A stretch of DNA of 64,000 bases, from the NCBI GenBank assembly GCA_007115705.1, contig QXEO01000382.1:1798781-1862780 (forward strand), given 5' to 3'. Made by a program: the position numbers and the translations under genes. Positions 44,321-54,419 of this stretch are shown here, one piece after another. The notes under the pieces were generated by a model. That model searched no databases and was not told where the DNA came from. It saw only the letters and a list, made by a program, of their open reading frames with translations. Each line of letters opens with the position of its first letter. Position 1 is the first letter of the stretch. This stretch comes from Dactylis glomerata. Its lineage: Eukaryota; Streptophyta; Magnoliopsida; Poales; Poaceae.

Positions 44321-44736
44321 CTCGGTGGGGCGAGTGGCGGCGACGGCTTGGCAAGGCGGGGCACGGAAGGGAGAGAGGACGGCCGGAAATGGTTCCTTGC
44401 GGTGGCTGCGGGGGAGGCGGCGGCGGGGACGCTCGTATCGGTGGGTCGCGGTGGCGGCAGGGGCAGGGAACTGGCGGCGCACGCGGGAGGGGCGGCGGAG
44501 GTGGTCCTAAATCTTCAGCGCGCGCTAGGGCTCTGTGTAGTGCGGGCTGACGTTCGGGTCGCTCTCGAAACCCTCGTTTGTGAAGGCCGGAAGCGGATTC
44601 TCGGCTCGGCCTTTAAATTTTTTTTACCGTTCGCGTCGTTTAAGGGTGCCGATCTGCGCCGATTTTTTAGCGACAACCCATAAGTGACGGTTATTTTAAG
44701 GGTTTGGCCCCTTTAAGGGTGCTATTAGACATGCTC

Positions 44737-45200
44737 TGATAAAGTAGGTGCGGGTCGGACCATTAACCTCAAAAATTCTTACAGGTGCAGTGGTTCAATA
44801 TCAAGTATGGACCGAACCGGACCCATTGCATCTTGAGTTTTAGCACCCTCAAGTCTGCTGTAAATTTGCCAGTCTAACCGCTGTAATCTCGTCCACGTCT
44901 ACAGCCGAGTGTATCACCTAGCTGTCCACTTTTTACGTGATGTCCCCTCGCTGTCCTATCTTGCACGTCCATCTCTTTCACCTCTCCACGCCTGCGCTGC
45001 AGTATTCAGCTTTTATGGCAGCCATTATGTCCTACTTTGACTTTGGAGCCGGACCAACACAAGGCGTACATATATATTTTTTAGAATTTTTTAAAACTTT
45101 TAAAATATTAATTTTCATGTTTAAACTAAAGGGCTCTAGTGAACCCGGGTGTCAAATCGACGCACTCCTGACCAGCGTCAGTATTCACCGGTCTCAAATA
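44737..45200. other. Flank between Harbinger and the cyclin promoter region
   Basis: This has no gene. It contains ATGGACCGAACCGGACCCATTGCATC near 44803, an imperfect inverted copy of about 24970-25010, and a T-rich stretch near 45070-45120. Confidence 0.4.
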
Positions 45201-45295
45201 CTTTGTCCGATCAAAAATAAATGTTAGCGACCTAGTATAAACTTTATAGTAAGTTAGAAAAAATATCATCGACACTTATTTTCGATCGGAGGGAG
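45201..45295. mobile_element. Stowaway-type MITE, TSD TA
   Basis: This is 95 bp, beginning CTTTGTCCGATCAAAAATAA and ending TTTTCGATCGGAGGGAG, imperfect inverted ends of Stowaway type. It is bounded by TA (45199-45200 and 45296-45297). It has no coding capacity. Confidence 0.75.
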
Positions 45296-45336
45296 TACGA
45301 AAGAAGAAAATAAACATTCTCTTGAGTGAAAAAACT

Positions 45337-45430
45337 ACTTCCTCTGATCGGAAAAGATTGTCAGATAATTTAGTACACTTTAGCATAAAGTTGTACAAGC
45401 TCACCAACAACCTTTTTTGATCAGAGAATG
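45337..45430. mobile_element. Diverged Stowaway-like MITE
   Basis: The left end CTTCCTCTGATCGGAAAAGATTG and the right end (reverse complement CATTCTCTGATCAAAAAAGG) are similar inverted termini. The terminal bases and TA duplication are not clean, so the boundaries are approximate. Confidence 0.4.
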
Positions 45431-45702
45431 TTGACCCCCAAGAAACTGCCTAATTTTTGTTCTCGTAAATTCACAGGAGTGATATATGCTTACCTAATTT
45501 TGGTTCTCCTATGAATTGTGGGTAAAAGAAGGATAACATGCTTTTGCCGCTGACTCACTGCCATCTGTAGGAATTTATTAGTCACATAAGATTTTCCCCG
45601 TCCAATAGGCAAGAGAGAAAGGACCCGCGCTGAAATTGTGTCAAGTCCTTTCCATCTTTGGGTATGATTTCGCCATATACTCCGGTTTCCCTCTCCATGG
45701 GT

Positions 45703-45713
45703 CCAAACGGCTA
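45703..45713 (+). promoter_or_regulatory. MSA-like element (mitosis-specific activator)
   Basis: CCAAACGGCTA matches the M-phase activator consensus (T/C)C(T/C)AACGG(T/C)(T/C)A at 10 of 11 positions, about 310 bp upstream of the cyclin ATG. Three-repeat MYB factors bind this core (AACGG) in plant B-type cyclin promoters. Confidence 0.55.
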
Positions 45714-45800
45714 CAAAAAATTCGTAATAGCGAATCCTGGCCGTCGGATCAGCGTTCCGCGCGCCGCCGCACCGTCGGTTTCGGCCAATTAAAAATAATC

Positions 45801-45811
45801 GACCGTTGGAG
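45801..45811 (-). promoter_or_regulatory. MSA-like element, reverse orientation
   Basis: On the minus strand TCCAACGGTCG matches the M-phase activator consensus at 10 of 11 positions, about 215 bp upstream of the ATG and just after a CCAAT motif (45785-45789). A second site beside the one at 45703 strengthens the case for G2/M-specific expression. Confidence 0.6.
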
Positions 45812-46023
45812 ACGGCGGCGGAAAATCCCCCCAGAGTTTCCAGCAACGCCTACAAAGCAAACCGCCCCCGCCGTCCGCCCCTCCCGTCCAGTCTCCTCTT
45901 CGCCTCCTCCTCTTCGGTTCCTTCTCCTCCACAACCCCAACCAGCGTCTCGCCACCGTCGAGATCGAGGACGAACCGGGAGGAGAGAGGAGGCGCGTCTG
46001 TTCCCTTCTCTTGGAAGGCGGCG

Positions 46024-49000
46024 ATGGCGTCGAGGAGGGAGGCGGCCGCCGGCGCCGGCGCCGGAGATGTTCTTGCTCAAGAACACAAGGGCGGTGAGTT
46101 CTTTCTCCTTACTTGGTTGTTCTGTCTCGTCGTCAGATTCACGCGGCGGTACGAGTTCGTAGGTTTCTTGGATTGCTCGTGTGTGCTGTGTGTCTTATTG
46201 GCGCGGCAAAGATTGTCTCTTTGCCTCCCTTGAAGTGAGCTCTAGGTTTTGGTTCGGAGATCGAGTTATCCTTCTGGATTTTCTTCATGTAGAATCGCTG
46301 CTCCGGTATCTAATTTGATCGCGCTTGGTTCCGCTAATGTACGGGTTCTTGTTCCGTGTTCGCCACAAAGGGGAAATCTGTCAAAAATTCGCCGGGGAGT
46401 AGTGCCTGCATCTTTAGCAAATGTCTGTTTTTCCTTGCAACTGTGGATTTCATCCAAGCACACGCCAACGGATGAAATCTTAACTGTCGTGGCACATTGA
46501 TTGAATTGTTGACCATGATTTTCTTGATATGGAAGATATCTTGCTAGGCTGTCGCGACTAGCTCTGGATATGATGCGTTATTCTCGCGAGTTTCTCTTTT
46601 TCTCATGCAGGCCCGTCTCCGTCAGTTGGGCTCTTGATTGGTGGATTCTTGTCCCCTGGTCATAGTAAAGATCCACATCTGGAAATTTTGCCGTCTATTT
46701 ACGTTTCTTGTTCTCTTTAGTTGGGATTCTTGATGTTAGATGTTGGGATTTCTGTTCTGAGATGTTGGGATTCTTGTTCTTAGATGTTGTGATTCTTAGG
46801 CTCCTCCATGTAGGTTCTGTGTGTTCGTTATAGTTTACAAGAATCGTGTTCCTTGCAATTGTGTACTCTTTCTAATTTCAGTACAAAATCTCTTCTGATG
46901 ATTTTTCTTTTGTGTTCCTCCTCTGAATTTCCGACTTGAGCAGATGTCAGGCTCGTCAGGAAAGCAAAGGCCACCGTTGCTCAACAACCAGTCGCAGGAA
47001 CCCGTCGAGCCCTTGTGGAGGTCGGCAATGTCATTAATGGCCGGCATGCTCTAGTTGATCCGAGCCGTCACAAAGGAGTAGATGTTGTAGCAGCTGATAA
47101 GTGTGTGAAAGCAATCAGACAACAAAAGGAGAACAACAGGGTGAAGCCCGAAGTTATCGTGATAAGCTCGGACTCAGAAAATGAGAAGAAAAATCAAGCT
47201 AAGAGAGCCGCCTCCCGGAGGGCGCCCATCAACACACTTACCAAAATTCTTAGCAAATGTAGCAGGGTATGAAACTTTGATCTAATATTATGTGCTGCCA
47301 ATTAAGTTTGACTGGGTAATGCCATCCCAATAATGTTCGTTGAATTCTTGTTCTGGATGCAGGCTTCTGATGGGGTGATCTCCAGCCCAAAGAAGGCGCC
47401 GACGACGTACAACATTGACGCATCTGATGCTCACAACGAGCTGGCAGTGGTTGATTATGTTGAAGACATTTACAGGTTCTACAAGAGCACTGAGGTGAGT
47501 TTTGTTAGACTCTTCATGCGAGCATTGTGAAATTAACAGTAGAATTAACCTTCTGAAATCTGAAGTGATAACAATTACTTTGTTACTTGTCCAGGGCACC
47601 TGCAGGCCTCTCTGTACTTACATGAGTTCACAGACGGATATCAATGAGAGAATGAGAGCAATACTGATTGATTGGATTATTGAGGTGCACCACAAGCTTA
47701 GCCTGATGCCAGAGACATTGTACCTGACGGTCTACATAATCGATCAGTACTTATCCATGGAGACTGTGCAGAGAAAGGAGGTACAGCTTGTTGGCGTAAG
47801 CGCCATGCTGATAGCATGCAAGTATGAAGAGATATGGGCTCCATTGGTAGGTTTCTTCTGTAATTCACACTACTGATGCTATTGGATTTCGGTGCTAGTT
47901 CTATTTCTTTGGCTTATTGTTGAACCATTTGCGCATCAACAGCTCATAACTGGTGTAGTAGCTAGGGTACTTCTGTAGTGCACACTACTGATGCTGTTTT
48001 ACTGGAATGCTAGTTCTAGTTCTTTCGGTTATTGTTGAACTATCTTTGCATCAAAAGCTCACAACTGTTGTAGCAAGGTACTTTTGTAATTCACACTACT
48101 GATGCTGTTTGACTTGGGTGCTAGTTCTATTTCTTTGTCCTATTGTTGAACCATCAGTGCATCAAAAGCTCTTAAGTGGTGTAGTAGCTAGGGTACTTCT
48201 TTGCATCAAAAGCTCACAACTGTTGTAGTAGGGTACTTTTGTAATTCACACTACTGATGCTGTTTGACTTGGGTGCTAGTTCTATCTCTTTGTACTATTG
48301 TTGAACCATCCGTGCATCAAAAGCTCTTAAGTGGTGTAGTAGCTAGGGTACTTCTGTAGTTCGCACTACTAATGCTGTTTGATATCGGTGCTAGTTCTAT
48401 TTCTTTGGCTTATTGTCGAACTATATTTGCATCAATAGCTCATAAATGGTGTAGTAGCTAGGTTATTTCTGTGGCTCACACCGGTGATGTTGTTTGCCTG
48501 TAATGCCAGTTCTACTTCTTTGGGTTATTGTTGAACTATCTTTGCATCAAAAGCTCATTACTCTTGTAAGTCAACACTAGTGATGATATTTGATTGGGTG
48601 CTAGTTCTATTTCTCATGCTTACTTTTGAACTATCTTTGCATCAAAAGCTCATTACTCTTGTAGTAGGGTACTTCTGTAAGTCAACACTAGTGATGATAT
48701 TTGATTGGAGTGCTAGTTCTATTTCTCATGCTTACTTTTGAACCATCTTCGCATCAAAAGCTCATAACTGGTGTCAAACTTGATCAGACTTGCTCGTGAA
48801 GACTAATATTTGCATCAAAAGCTCATAACTGTTGTAGTAGGGTACTTCTGTAATTCACACTACTGATGATGTTTGATTGGAGTGCTAGTTCTATTTCTTA
48901 TGCTGATTGTTGAACCATCTTCGCATCAAAAGCTCATAACTGGTGTGTGTCAAATCAAACTTGATCAGACTTGCTTGTAAAGACTAGTTATTTACCTATT

Positions 49001-49982
49001 ATGAACTGCCTTTACAGGTTCAGGAGCTGTTGTGCATATCAGATAATTCAATCTCCCGGGAGCAGGTCCTAAGCAAGGAGAAGTCCATATTGAACAAGTT
49101 GCAGTGGAACTTAACAGTTCCGACGTTGTATATGTTCATGGTCCGGTATCTGAAAGCTGCAAATGGTGACAAAGAGGTAATAATACATTGGCCCAGTTTT
49201 CAGTAGCTCTACCGCAGATTGATGTGTAATTAGCCTTTTTCTGTCTCCAATGCAGCTGGAGAACATGGCGTTCTTTTACGCTGAGCTTTCGCTGGTTCAG
49301 TACACTATGTTACTATACCCGCCATCAACGACTGCAGCAGCAGCTGTCTACACTGCTCGGTGCACCCTTAATACGAGCCCGCGCTGGACAGATGTCCTCG
49401 AGCACCACACAGGCTTGGCTGAGTGGCAGTTGCTGTAAGTCTTCTTCCTGATGCACCATTCCTTTTGTGAAGTCTGAATATTTACATCAAACCTGAACCA
49501 CACTTTAAATCGATGCTCGCATGGTACTGTCACCAGATTACTGAATGTGCATACTTCAGGAAAGAAAAAATTATTTACATCAAACCTGAATCACACTTTA
49601 AATCGATGCTCGCATGGTACTGTCACTAGATTACTGAATGTGCACACTTTAGGAAAGAAAAATATACTTTTTCATGATACCATGTTCTCCAACTTCTGGG
49701 TTATTTTCATACAACTTCAGTTTGCTCCCTGCTGCCGTTCTGTTAATTATAATGAATGATACTACCACAGCATTTTCTGTCTGCATATGGATATGGATAT
49801 AACTGACTGAATCTTTTCTTGGTCTGTTGTGTGTTTATAACTGTAGGGAGTGCGCGAGGCGGCTGGCAAGCCTGCACTCGACGGCACCAGGGAGCAAGCA
49901 GAAGGTGGTCTACCTCAAGTACTCGAGCCCCAAGCTTGGGGCCGTGTCGCTCTACTCCCCTGCAAAGAGACTGATGATTTGA
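46024..49982 (+). CDS. CYCB1: B1-type mitotic cyclin, seven exons
   Basis: Exons read as 46024-46093, 46944-47266, 47363-47494, 47595-47846, 49018-49176, 49256-49434 and 49847-49982. All introns are GT-AG and the frame gives 416 residues ending in TGA. The protein activates a cyclin-dependent kinase at the G2/M transition and is destroyed in anaphase. A destruction box RRALVEVGN lies at residues 44-52. The linker APINTLTKIL is typical of plant B1 cyclins. The cyclin box starts near YVEDIYRFYKSTE (about 163) and includes MRAILIDWIIEVHHK (195-209) and LIACKYEEIWAP. The C-terminal cyclin fold has LENMAFFYAELSLVQY, and the end is SPKLGAVSLYSPAKRL. The start has a good context (GGCGATGGC). Two MSA-like motifs upstream support M-phase expression. 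It appears intact. Confidence 0.93.
47847..48985 (+). repeat. Intronic minisatellite in cyclin intron 4
   Basis: About nine full and two partial copies of a unit of roughly 95-120 bp. Each contains GTGCTAGTTCTATTTCTT, GCATCAAAAGCTCATAACTG and ACTTCTGTAATTCACACTAC. Copies start near 47893, 48010, 48119, 48271, 48390, 48505, 48599, 48711 and 48882, with partial ones near 48200 and 48806. The first copy begins at the splice donor itself (GTAGGTTTCTTCTGTAATTC). The array makes up nearly the whole 1171-bp intron. Confidence 0.9.
49479..49665 (+). repeat. Two-copy tandem duplication in cyclin intron 6
   Basis: A unit of about 94 bp (ATTTACATCAAACCTGAA...GATTACTGAATGTGCA...AGGAAAGAAAAA) occurs twice, with a handful of differences. 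Confidence 0.9.
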
Positions 49983-50175
49983 GCGCTTCTTCTCTTCTCT
50001 GTTGGCACACGATGCTCGTGTTCCGTCTTGGTCTTGAATGAAGCTTCTCTCGTGTCGCCGACCGTCATCGCTTCGATGTTACCTGGGTGACTAGAAACAG
50101 AGAGATGTATAGGATAGATAAATGCTGGAGACGATGCAACTTTTGCTCTATCGACGCACTGCCATCTTGATTCGT

Positions 50176-50181
50176 AATAAA
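50176..50181 (+). terminator. Poly(A) signal of the cyclin gene
   Basis: AATAAA lies about 195 bp after the stop codon, followed by T/G-rich sequence (TTTTGTTAG). It is the first canonical signal downstream and would give a 3' UTR of about 200-220 nt. Confidence 0.6.
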
Positions 50182-50223
50182 TGTAAAGTCGAACATATTT
50201 TGTTAGTACTACTTTATATCATA

Positions 50224-50378
50224 CTCCCTCGGTTTCAAAATATAAGATGCTTTAGCTTTGTGAAGCCAATATAGTTAGACATCTTTTAGTGTGTATATTC
50301 GAGTGAATCTATACACTAAAAAATGTCTAGATATATTTGCTTCACAGATCTATATCTTGTATTTAAAAACGAAGGGAG
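50224..50378. mobile_element. Stowaway MITE, TSD TA
   Basis: This 155-bp element has ends CTCCCTCGGTTTCAAAATA and TATTTAAAAACGAAGGGAG and is flanked by TA on both sides (50222-50223 and 50379-50380). It has inverted internal arms (AGACATCTTTTAGTGT and ACACTAAAAAATGTCT), as usual for the family. Confidence 0.9.
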
Positions 50379-50716
50379 TATATAGCATTTGCAGTATTCA
50401 GATGTGTCAGTTCAGGGAGCTTCAGTACCTAGTTCAGGGAGGTTCTTGCCCTGCCGCCGATTCTTCGGCCGGGGATGTTTGCCCAGGCAGAGCCGCAGTG
50501 TAGCAGCGGGCGGCAAATCACGCCGAAACCACACCACACAGTGGGCGGTGACACCGTGCAGCGATGGCCGGACTCTACGGTGCTCGTTGCGTGGGGGAAG
50601 AGGCCAGACTCACCTGTGGTTCACGCCGCGTAAAAGTAGCAGCTGTCCACATCGCGGTGTCGCTGTCGGGAAACACGACCGGAAACCAGGGAGCGAGGCT
50701 GGCGTGTGAGTCTGTG
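50379..50716. other. GC-rich sequence preceding a transposase fragment
   Basis: No recognised gene. The base composition is like the GC-rich 5' region of Harbinger elements, so it may belong with the fragment that follows. Confidence 0.3.
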
Positions 50717-50848
50717 AGAGCTCTCGGCCATGAAATGATAAGAAAAGATTATTTCATCGAGGTTTGCACCTATCCTGCTCAACTCTTTCATAGGCTTTAT
50801 TGAGTGCGCGGAGATCTATTCGTGCATGACCTTGCCAACTCCCCTTTT
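50717..50848 (+). pseudogene. Harbinger transposase fragment (N-terminal region)
   Basis: The plus-strand reading GHEMIRKDYFIEVCTYPAQLF, a stop, then VRGDLFVHDLANSPF aligns with the segment LGHATLMQDYFAEVPTYPPN... of the transposase at 43065-44320. It is truncated on both sides with at least one nonsense codon, so it is a relic of a third Harbinger insertion, in the opposite orientation. Confidence 0.65.
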
Positions 50849-51174
50849 TCACTCGTCGGAGGAATGTTGACAGCCTCACTGGTGAGCGGCCGGATTTGAA
50901 CTTAGGCGGGTACCAATGCATCACACACTCTCACCCCACTATAGCCTCGCCACGTCAGCTTTTACCCTCACTCTCACCCCACTCCCACCCCACGGTGCCA
51001 GTGCACGGGCTATAGTGCCAGCTCTCACTTCTCTCTCCTCCACATCAGCTTTTCTCTCTCTCCTCTCTTTTACAACATTCAAAATAATACAAGAAAATTA
51101 TTTTATTCAACTAAAATTGTTACCGATTACATTATTTGAAAAAATTACATAAAAATTTGAAAAAATTACATAAA

Positions 51175-51808
51175 CTAGGCATTAGCCCACACATGCTCAA
51201 TCAAATCATGCTGGAGCTGTGTATATATCGGTGAGTCCCTCATTTCGTTGTCCATCTGAATCCTGGCTGCTAGGCTTGGTGGTGCATTGTTGTGTATCGC
51301 AGGGCCGACATTGGAATCAACTGTCTCATAGATGTCATCCAACTCTGCATCACGCTCATCGTCGATGATCATGTTGTGCAGAATGACACATGCACGCATA
51401 ATCAAACCAAGAGTACGCGTCGAGTAGGAGCGTCCCGGAACTGCTAGAATGTTGAACCTAGCCTTCAGCGCTCCAAAGGCACACTCGACATCTTTGCGAT
51501 AAGCTGATTGAGCAGCAGTGAATCGTTGATGCTTTTCACTTTGTGGAAGAGTAACACCTTTCATGAACACCGGCCAGGAGGGGTAGATGCCGTCGGCAAG
51601 GTAGTAACCATAGTTGTACTCGTGTCCATTCACCGTGAAGTTCACTACGGGTGCTTCTCCCCTGAGCACATCAGTGAACAACGGCGACTGGTTGAGTACA
51701 TTGATGTCGTTGTTGGACCCGGCCACTCCAAAAAAGGCATGCCAGATCCAACGATCATACGACGCAACGGCTTCCGTCGCTGGAGTTCGAACTGCTGCTA
51801 GAAGACAT
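51175..51808 (-). pseudogene. Truncated Harbinger transposase
   Basis: The ATG at 51806-51808 (MSSSSSSNSSDGS) leads into a different frame from the transposase part, which starts around 51774 (SYDRWIWHAFFGVAGSNNDIN). An internal deletion thus fused the start to the C-terminal half out of frame. The remaining half holds the second catalytic Asp (NNDINVLN), YGYYLADGIYP, the Glu in DVECAFGALKARF, and CVILHNMIIDDE. The first Asp and the DNA-binding part are missing, so it cannot be active. Confidence 0.85.
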
Positions 51809-51959
51809 GGCGTCGAGAGGAGTGGAAATGGAGAGTGGAGGAGATGAAGTGGGGTGTGGAATGACTGAAACCAGGTGGGGGTATTTATAGGGGGTTGGGG
51901 ATGAAATTTGGAATTTTTTGCAAAAAATTTCGAATTTTTTTGAGCTCCAACGGATACCT

Positions 51960-52012
51960 CAACGGCTAGCTGATGTGGACGAATCAGAGCTCGCCACGTC
52001 AGCTAGCCGTTG
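51960..52012. repeat. Inverted repeat with 19-bp arms
   Basis: CAACGGCTAGCTGATGTGG (51960-51978) pairs with CCACGTCAGCTAGCCGTTG (51994-52012) with one mismatch and a 15-bp loop. It lies between the transposase 5' end and the GC-rich part of the Harbinger element. Confidence 0.9.
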
Positions 52013-52291
52013 GCACTACCGCCTCGCTCCCGCCCCGCTATCGCCCGCCTCCCGCCCGCCTATCGCCCCGCTCCCGCCCCGCCAACGCCCCGCCCCGCTA
52101 TCGCCCCGTCGCGCCCCCCTCTCGCCCCCTATCGCCCCGCTAGCGCGGGCGCCGGCCGGGCGATATCGCCCGCTATCGCCGGGCGACGGGGCCGGCGCCC
52201 GCCGCTCCGCTACCGCCCGCCTCTCGCCCGCCTCTCGCCTCTCGCCGGGCGGTAGCGCCCACGCTACCGCCCGCGTTGGCACCAGCCTTAA

Positions 52292-53021
52292 GGCCTAGTT
52301 TGGTAACAGTGTTTTTTAGTGAAAAATCGGAGAGGGATTTGGTGTGAGCACCAGTGCTCCCTTCATATTTAGAATTTTGATAATTTTAAAATCTCACATT
52401 TCTATGTCTCCAAAAATTATGGCATGAAAATATATAGGTAGATATTTACAGGAGGAGTGTATGCAAAAAAGTTCCATTTAAAAATACGTTGTATTCTGGA
52501 AAATATAAAAAGACAAATTTCTGATAGTAAATAGTACTAAAGTAGTAGTAAAATAATATATGTTTTTGTCAGAAATTTGTCTTTTTTGTATTTCCTAAAA
52601 TATAAAGTATTTTTAATGGGATTTTTTTGCCCATGTTCTTCCTGTATGTATCTTTCCATAGATTTAAAGCCATAATTTTCCAAAACATAGATGTATTAGG
52701 TTTTGAAATTTTCAAAAATCTGAAAGTGAAGGGATCACTGGTGCCCATGTGCCAATAACACTTTCCGTGAAAAATCCGTTATGTTTTTGGTGAATACACT
52801 TTCAGCACCAAATTCCTTTCTCCCCCACGACGTGTAAGAAACGCGAGGCCCACCTCGCGTCTTAAATACTCAGCGGGCCGACGTGTTTCTAGCGAGTTCT
52901 CCCCGTTTACACTGCTGCTAACCGGGCTGCCAAACGGGCTGTGAAGAGTATTTTCGTGTAACGGGCTGGGCTGATAAAATACACGTGTATACACTTAGAA
53001 AATGGGCTGCCAAACGAGGCC
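52292..53021. mobile_element. Tourist-like MITE, TSD TAA
   Basis: Ends GGCCTAGTTTGGTAACAG (52292) and GGGCTGCCAAACGAGGCC (ending 53021) are imperfect inverted repeats, flanked by TAA (52289-52291 and 53022-53024). No ORF. A second, separate inverted-repeat element is nested inside at 52348-52744. Its left duplication overlaps that of the neighbouring Harbinger element (shared TTAA at 52288-52291). Confidence 0.7.
52348..52744. repeat. Foldback element of about 400 bp nested in the MITE
   Basis: Arms start GCACCAGTGCTCCCTTCA and end TGAAGGGATCACTGGTGC. Inversion continues inward through AAATTATGGC/GCCATAATTTT to an inner pair GACAAATTTCTGA/TCAGAAATTTGTC around 52510-52585. The whole unit could fold into one long imperfect hairpin. 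No target duplication was recognised. Confidence 0.75.
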
Positions 53022-53024
53022 TAA

Positions 53025-54419
53025 AGAGTTTTTTTTATGACAATGTGGTAGCCATGTCAAACCTCGCAGAAATCCGGACCAGATTCAAACCTTTCTTGAT
53101 ACGCACCGGCAAACTGAAGATAGGGCTTCACATGCCCAATGATGATCTCATGAACATATTCTTTTATTTATTTGTTCAATTATTTGAATTTGAACTAATT
53201 TGGATTATTGTTGTATTGTGTGATGTTCAAACATTCATTAGTTTGCTTTATATTGTTGTTGAATAGAGATTGTTTTATCCAAAATCCCATACATTAGATA
53301 AAACCGCAAACCTGTTTTGCAATATCGCGCGGACATTTCTGAAACTGATTGTTTGTGGGGTCTGTTCCGGCGGTGTCCGTTCAATACCACAAAACAGGTT
53401 TGTCATAAACGGCTTTTTAGCGGCAATAAACCTGTAAATTGTGTACAAACATATCATCTCAATTAGCTCATTAATGGATCACCTCGGCGCTTCTAATTGA
53501 GCAGTCCCTGATCTTAGCCATATCGTTCCTTTCCCAATTTTAGCAGCATCACGCCCTTCCACAACCCTAGGCACCCCTTCAGTAACCCTTTTTTCATAGC
53601 TAAATTGTGCAGACGATAGTCACATCGAGGGTAGAGTCAAAATAAGATTATGATTTATAATGTTCTCATAGTATATATGTACGGGCAGAGTCAGATAAAG
53701 GTGTGCCACATGAGCTCTGTGCATACACTCCCCTCGTAACCACCAATGGTCCTCCTAAGGTAGCATGTCGCCGAAGGCACTAATGATTAAGGATCTCCCA
53801 TGGTTACAGATACATTCTAGGATCTCCATTATTCCCTCGTTGACGATAGTCGGTGAGATGTGATGGAATTCTATCACTTTAAGCCCCAAACCACCAACTA
53901 CATACATCGATGATTTCCTCCAACGTCCCAATGGGCAAATTATTGTTAGGTTGACTTTGCAAAATATCATTGAATAAAACCACTATATACATAATGCAAA
54001 TGAATACATCACAATCTTTATTTCAGTTCATGATATAGCTACCATTTCTCCGTCTCCCCAAAAACACAAGGGACTCACACATGGAGGTACAAGGCATCAT
54101 CACAACAACAATAAGAAAGGTGTATGAATGATTAAATGAGTACAAGTGGAATCCACAATAAGGTTTGGAATTACAACAAGATGTATGGAGGGATCGATGG
54201 AGGATGGGTAGATGACGATGTTGATGAAGATTTCGTGGCCTCCTTGTCCCCAAGTCTTCTTCTCCTCCTTCCCTAGATGGTGTGGAGGTCTATGGAGGTG
54301 GCACAACAGCAGGGCTTCGCCGTGATGCGTGATGGAGATTGCAACTTGGAGGAGGCTTTCCTCTTTAAATAGGCTTTTGGACATCGGTTTCACGTCCCTA
54401 GAAAGCTCCACCACGAATA
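53025..54419. other. Unclassified intergenic sequence
   Basis: No supported gene. At about 53300-53450, GCAAACCTGTTTTGCAATATCG and CCACAAAACAGGTTTGTC are inverted, with a Harbinger-like GGGGTCTGTTCCGGCGG between them, suggesting a decayed DNA transposon. The rest is AT-rich and unassigned, and may be LTR-derived near 54290-54419. Confidence 0.3.

Larger units (their letters stand above)
25588..44736 (-). mobile_element. PIF/Harbinger DNA transposon carrying a 17-kb nested insertion
   Basis: Terminal inverted repeats are GAGCATGTC...CACCCTTA at 25588 and TAAGGGTG...GACATGCTC ending at 44736. The flanks are TAA (25585-25587) and TGA (44737-44739), an imperfect copy of the TWA duplication typical of this superfamily. 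Without the nested retroelement it is about 2.2 kb. It encodes a DDE transposase on the minus strand, split by the insertion. The second, Myb-like ORF of autonomous Harbingers was not seen. A long foldback lies just inside the left end. Confidence 0.85.
50905..52287 (-). mobile_element. PIF/Harbinger element with internal deletion, TSD TTA
   Basis: Terminal repeats GGCGGGTACCAATGC at 50905 and GCGTTGGCACCAGCC ending 52287 match at about 12 of 15 positions when inverted. They are flanked by TTA on both sides (50902-50904 and 52288-52290), the Harbinger target duplication. The element encodes only the C-terminal half of a transposase. Its right third (52015-52280) is strongly GC-rich with repeated CGCCCCGCTATCGC-like motifs. 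Confidence 0.85.

Noticed and set aside
44109..44683. GC-rich plus-strand ORFs opposite the transposase start
   Set aside because: They are antisense to the Harbinger transposase and its 5' leader, with no protein features.
45490..46162. Overlapping ORFs around the cyclin promoter and first exon
   Set aside because: They are incompatible with the splice-supported cyclin model and unsupported by any domain.
47847..48985. Regularly spaced repeats considered as a CRISPR-like array
   Set aside because: Units are long, contiguous and diverged, without constant repeats and unique spacers, and they lie in a plant intron.
52010..52298. GC-rich ORFs in several frames
   Set aside because: They come from repetitive CGCCCCGCTATCG-like sequence inside a Harbinger element; all frames are open by composition.
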